Positions 59,177-64,000 of a stretch of DNA of 64,000 bases are shown one piece after another. Numbering within the stretch: position 1 is the stretch's first letter; each line of letters begins with the position of its first letter. Where the stretch lies: the NCBI GenBank assembly GCA_009869945.1, contig WIXG01000147.1, positions 62,001 through 126,000 on the forward strand. The letters are read 5' to 3'. Under the pieces are notes generated by a model. It worked only from the letters and a program-made list of their open reading frames with translations, had not been told where the DNA came from and searched no databases. The position numbers and the translations under genes were made by a program. Origin of the DNA: Mesaphorura yosii. Lineage: Eukaryota > Arthropoda > Collembola > Poduromorpha > Tullbergiidae.

Positions 59177-60961
59177 TTACGGTTTTAGCAGCGTGGCTAT
59201 TATGTAAACTATTGGGAGTGGTATGCACAGGTTGGCAACTAATATTGCAGCCACAGCTCCGGATTTGGCTTCATCTCCGTCTATGCGATTCGTGTTGGTG
59301 GGGTCATGCCGACTGCTTTTTCCGTCCATGTCAATGCCGTTGTTCGGTGAGTTCTCCTTTGGCCTTGATGGATCGGTGCTGCCCGAATCCACCGGACCGA
59401 ACCCGCTTCCATTCTCTGAGTTTGGTCCAAGCAGGTCCTCGTCATCCGTCTCGCCGTCCTCGAACAGTCCATTGTCGTTTGCAACCTCTGAACCACGTGG
59501 GACCACCGACCGGCTCGCATACGACGGTGGTGGTACTGGCAAGGGGAAGTTGAATTTGGAGCGGTCCTTGTTGCACAGTGAGCCAGTGCAGTAACAGAGT
59601 TCAACTGTGTTTGCTACCTTACAGTCGTTGGCGGGGAATTGAGCACAGGTACGAGCGACGTTGGAACCTGGAGGAATGGAAAGAAAACAGAGTAGATTTT
59701 AGTCCCATGCAATTTGTCATATTTTGAGGAGGTGTTTGTCGCCACGAGTTATGAGGCATGAGGCAAATCTCATATGCAAGTTTGTCATTCGAATTCAGTC
59801 TATTTTTGCCTATCTATTGTCTCGTGAGCCGAACTTGTGTCACATATGCTTGTTTTGACTGATTTGGCATGGCGTGACAGTGAGAAGATGGGATCGGATC
59901 ACATTAATGCCAAATTTCTGTACTCCTGGAATTCCATTTCAATGATTTGTACAGAACACAAAAGACACAGGAACTCGAACATTGGTGGTGGGTCGCGGAG
60001 AAAAATTCCAAGATGCGGCATGGCGAGTAGAAGTGACGGTATGTGCGTGTAGGCGTAATGAGAAAGGAAGAACGAAAGAAAAATGCGGGTCTTAAGATGT
60101 CACCGTCTTTCCATTTCTCATACTGCGCTTTGAACTATAGTGATATGATTTGAGTTCTCTTTTATTTCCGAGCGTGGAAGCCGCAGCTTCCACGCTTCGC
60201 CTTTGGCATTTCGTTTTCGGGAGTGCGACCGGTGAAAGCTCATAAATACAAATCTCGGTGGGCTTTTCTCTCTTTAAATTTTGCTTACTCACAGCAGTGA
60301 CTCATAAGAAATGCAGGTGGGTGGTTGAAATATTCTGTGAGTTTGACAATAGGCGTAAAAATAGAAACGAGGCTCATTGATCATCGCCGCTGAGTCTTGT
60401 CAGTGACAAATCTTTGAAAACGCCTTCTGACCGTGAGTCTGCTAATTTGTTATTTGCAAGCTGTTAAACGCGCATGAGATCACTCATCGCCATCGATGCT
60501 AATTTACAATGTCTATTAAAGTGAGCACAATGAGCCTCATCCGTCTTGTCTCATGAATAAATTAGAACCTACGCAGAATTCCCTCGCTCGTGGCGTCAAA
60601 TAGGTCGCAGAGAAAGGTTAAGACCAACTCGCATTCGCACACTCACCGTCAGTTCTTAGCAAGCATCCCGATGAATTCATGGGACAACTGAATATGAATT
60701 GCGTATGTGGGTTGAGATTCACATTCGTCTGTGAGTCGAAGTAGGAACAATCGCTGACATTCTGCCCGGGAAATGTGGACACAATATCCTTGTAGATGGT
60801 CGAGCTCCTGTCCGGTGGGAGACACACGTAGCATCGGTGGAAGTGTGGATGGTAGTTGTACACAGGATGTGGAGACTGTGCCTGCGAGGAGTCTGAAATT
60901 GTTGACGCATGGGCTTGGCCATGGCCGTGTCTTGAGTATTCAGGCGATGAGTTGGCTTCTC
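59177..60961 (-). CDS. Ly6/uPAR-type three-finger GPI-anchored protein (5' exon missing)
   Basis: Exons 60961-60647 and 59667-59177 join in phase 1 across a 979-bp intron, giving 267 residues. The three-finger cysteine pattern is clear: HRCYVCLPP, a cysteine in NVSDCSYF, FIFSCPMNSSGC, RTCAQFPANDC, and the closing ELCYCTGSLCNKD. After the domain comes a Pro-rich then Asp/Glu/Asn-rich stem of about 110 residues, and a hydrophobic C-terminus (AVAAILVANLCIPLPIVYII) fitting a GPI-anchor signal. Arthropod Ly6 proteins such as Quiver/Sleepless regulate potassium channels and acetylcholine receptors, and others organise septate junctions; I cannot say which group this is. The first exon here begins in phase 1 after acceptor TTTCCACAG, so an upstream exon with the signal peptide must lie beyond 60,961; none was identified with confidence. 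Confidence 0.75.
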
Positions 60962-63900
60962 CTGTGGAAAAATGCAATCAAAGAATGTAATTAAATCAGG
61001 GGTAATTTTTATTGCTGCTGCGCTTTTACAATATCAACTCAAATTATGCCACTGCGACGGGGTTGGATTCGCAAATTAAACCAGGAACACGTACGATTGA
61101 CATCATCAACGTGCATAATTTTATGCTTCAGAGAACTCGAGTCATGCCTGCCAGAACAGAAACTGGATCCCGAATGCATAAACTTTTGGTTTGGCTCACG
61201 TATGCATAATCCGAGTCCGTGAGAACAATGCAATAAAATCTACGCTCAACCTCCATCCGACCATTGTGCGCTGAATGTATGTGGGAACTTGAATGCAGCT
61301 GAATTCAACCACATTTTTGCATCCGTACTTTTAATTTATGCTAATTTGTGTGAGAGTTTTGGATTTTCCGTAGGGTAATCGTCGACGCAGAGCGAACGCG
61401 CAAATATTTGGCAAAAAATCAAAAATAGAATTCTCCAGTTTCGGGCACCTGAGACTGGATAACACACATGTGCACGAGCTAACATAGGAAGTCGTCAGGG
61501 TCATCATTACCATCATCAAACGCTCTGCTCAGGTCTTAACGTCAGAGTCACAGGTAAAAACCGTACGTACGGAGGGCAATCGAAATGAGTCTGATTCAAG
61601 AATAGCAATAGCATTAATATTCTTATTATTGTTCCTTTCCACTACAATGGAGCGTTTTTTGCAGACTTTTTGTAAGTGTGATTGTGGACATGTACGTACA
61701 ACAATGAATTAAACTTTAATGTACTATTTCAGGCGTCTTTTGTGCTTTGTAGTACCTCGTTTTGGTATGCGTTAAGCTGCGGCCTGCCCTGAATGCTGAA
61801 TTAGCATTTATTGCCGTGATATGCCAATTATGTGAATCCTGCTTATCAATCGTCCCGCGGCGCGCCGATACAAGATTTATGTGCTGGGAATTTTAAATAG
61901 CTTCTTGGAATCACCATTGATGCGGCGCGATGCGATGTTGCGTTGTGAATTTCATTGTCATTCTAATTTGCCTTCACATCGCTCGCGATTTGCCAGTCCA
62001 CTTCCAGTGCATGGCACAAGCGCCACAATGTATGGCTTTGATTATTGATTGGTTGACATTTATTCCAATGCCAGGCCGGGCCAAAGCATACTACGCAATG
62101 CTAATGCTAATGGTGTGTCAAAATATTTCAAGCATGGCCACATTGTTATGTACACAGAATGACATGAGGACATTAGTCAGTGTCAGAAATGTCCACGGCC
62201 AAGGAAGGACAAGGGTTGAATCACAAATTGAGTGTAAGTTCGCGTGGAATTGAGGACCGTAGAGCTTATGGCTTTGACATTGACATTGCAGCGCTTGTAA
62301 TCAATTAAATCCTTTCTTTTCTTCTTGCTTTCCTACGCAAAAGGATTCTGTGTAAGTGTAAATGTGTTTTGTCTCTAAATGACATGGTGCGCTACGCTGC
62401 GTTGAAGGCTTAGGCTTAAAAACTCTACAGACTCACTCGCTCTCGCGTCATATTTCACGGCTATTTTAATGGAATTCTCTCGAGTAGTATTTGAACTGGG
62501 AAAGCGCTACGTCAAACGGCTTTAATTAAACACGGGTAATTTGAAGGAATCACACTTCATAAGACTCTCATTTTATGCGCAAACACATTTGTGACAGGAA
62601 AGCTTAGAAATCCATGTTCAGAGCTCAGTTCCGTCAGACCAGCTGCAAATTAAGGATTTACGCCTTTCTTTCTCCACGTGAATGTGAACCATGCCAAGCA
62701 ATGAATCTAGCCAACGTAACCTAAATTATAGATATGGAAATGTACTTTTGTTTATTACTGCTCCAATTCAAGTCATGCCATCCCTTTACGGTTTTTCGGC
62801 ATCAGCATCGACATCACGGTGGATCTATTTTTGTTCCCATTTAGGCTTATGCCCTAAATTAAGCTTAAGGCCATGCTCATCGCATTTGATATTCTCTTTG
62901 ATGGTTGCAAATGAATTCTTTTTGATCTCCCAACAAAGCGTTCTACATCAGAGCGAATTGAGTGCAGATCCTGAAGGTTAATGATTTTGACGTGGAATTT
63001 ATTTTTGAACACGCTGGCATGTGTGTTTCCGTTTCTCAAATCTCTTAATCAAGCTGCCGACAAAATTATTTGATTTCTAAGGATTATTTAAGTTCGGCTC
63101 TTACGTCAGGTGCGTTTTGTCTTTGACCGATTTGTTGTCCTAACCTTAATTAGTCTAAATGAATGAGCACCGACTTGACAAATGCAGTGTTAAGTGGTTT
63201 TATTGTGGGCCAAATTCGCCTGGTATCCAAGGCAAGAGAAATTCATGCTTTATATCAGTGGAATGTCAAAATTGCGGTAAAACAGAGAAACAAACCCATA
63301 TTTGCCGTAGAAGAACGTTGCTGGCAAAATTCCAGTTCGAGATCCAGTTGGAATACAGCTGGATTTCATTCATGTAAATAATGTAAATTATTCTGACGCC
63401 TTTCCTCATTTCGCCTCGACCTGCATCCCGAACCATGCTTGCTAGTTGTGAGTGATAACAGTTTGTTTCTCATCTGTTACCAATAATAAGCAGTTTGCGG
63501 TTCGTGTTTGTGTATAATTTATGCATGCACTTTCACTCCTCCGTTCTCTAACATTTTTGTCTATGCAAAACCATTCCAATCATAAACTAATCTCTGTCTC
63601 TGACTGTGCTTTGCTGTGTGAATGTGAAGGCTGCTACATAACTCACTTGCACATACTTTTCAGAGGATTCTCATTTCTCAAGAGGACCCCGGAACTCAAT
63701 GAACCGAGACACGATTTAGAACGTACTGCATTTGTATTCTGAGTCGCCCATCGCAGCGCGTCAGGGCGAGTTTGGGAGGAACTTGACTGGTGAATAGGAA
63801 TAGTCACCTTTATCGTCTTTAACACAATGATTTATAAACGCATTCACGTATTTTAGAATCTCTCTTGAGACTTTTCTTTTCAGCATCCAGCGGCTATGCT

Positions 63901-64000
63901 CCTCACAAAGGCAAGCAGGGAACTAATCCTGTGTGTACTTTTTGGCTTAGGACAGACTGCGACTGCTGCATTGCAGTAGCAGGCTCAGCAGGGCATGGAC
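60962..64000. other. Right-hand 3 kb: probable 5' intron of the Ly6 gene, no exon identified
   Basis: No minus-strand exon with a signal peptide and phase 1 donor could be found. At the extreme right, on the plus strand, TTTTCTTTTCAG at 63,872-63,883 precedes a 27-codon frame starting at 63,896 whose product looks like a signal peptide (ELILCVLFGLGQTATAA), but it stops at a TAG at 63,977-63,979. It may be chance or the start of a gene beyond the window. Confidence 0.3.

Noticed and set aside
63872-64000. Signal-peptide-like 27-codon frame after a good acceptor at the right edge
   Set aside because: It stops at TAG within the window and the rest cannot be seen; recorded in the edge entry but not called a gene.

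Overview
The window looks like arthropod nuclear DNA, probably pancrustacean. Nearly every recognisable gene is split by GT-AG introns, most of them only 51-90 bp. The central feature is a cluster of four paralogues of the TipE/Teh family, the arthropod-type auxiliary subunits of the Para voltage-gated sodium channel. Short introns and about 42% GC would suit a branchiopod such as Daphnia or a basal hexapod, but the species is not decided here. All gene models below were built by hand from splice signals and phase agreement.

Left part (1-18 kb): the 3' end of a tail-anchored membrane protein gene (2-493), a four-exon gene for an acidic, unrecognised protein (712-2390), a small two-exon coiled-coil gene on the minus strand (3117-3543), and a three-exon gene for a long, probably secreted, proline-rich low-complexity protein (6945-10798). 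A 7 kb stretch with no convincing gene follows.

Centre (18-52 kb): tipE on the minus strand (main exon 23,057-25,843, with two probable C-terminal exons at 18.2-19.0 kb), a gene-poor 10 kb stretch, then a Teh-like gene with a 44-nt microexon (35.7-37.3 kb) and a clear Teh1 orthologue (37.5-39.1 kb). A compact island of three conserved housekeeping or ciliary genes comes next: CFAP298 (minus), prefoldin subunit 3 and PRMT7. A fourth TipE-family gene (48.5-52.0 kb) closes the cluster; its last intron holds a 1-kb element with inverted termini.

Right part (52-64 kb): a MYND zinc-finger gene (minus) head to head with a CCDC174 orthologue (plus) whose conserved C-terminal half is not found, a 3 kb gap, and the 3' part of a GPI-anchored Ly6/uPAR-type gene (minus) whose signal-peptide exon is not seen.

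The TipE proteins share two membrane segments and a large cysteine-rich extracellular loop, and are expected to tune the density and gating of Para-type sodium channels. Finding tipE, Teh1 and two further paralogues within 34 kb, with unrelated genes lying among them rather than the cluster sitting inside a host intron, is the main evolutionary observation.
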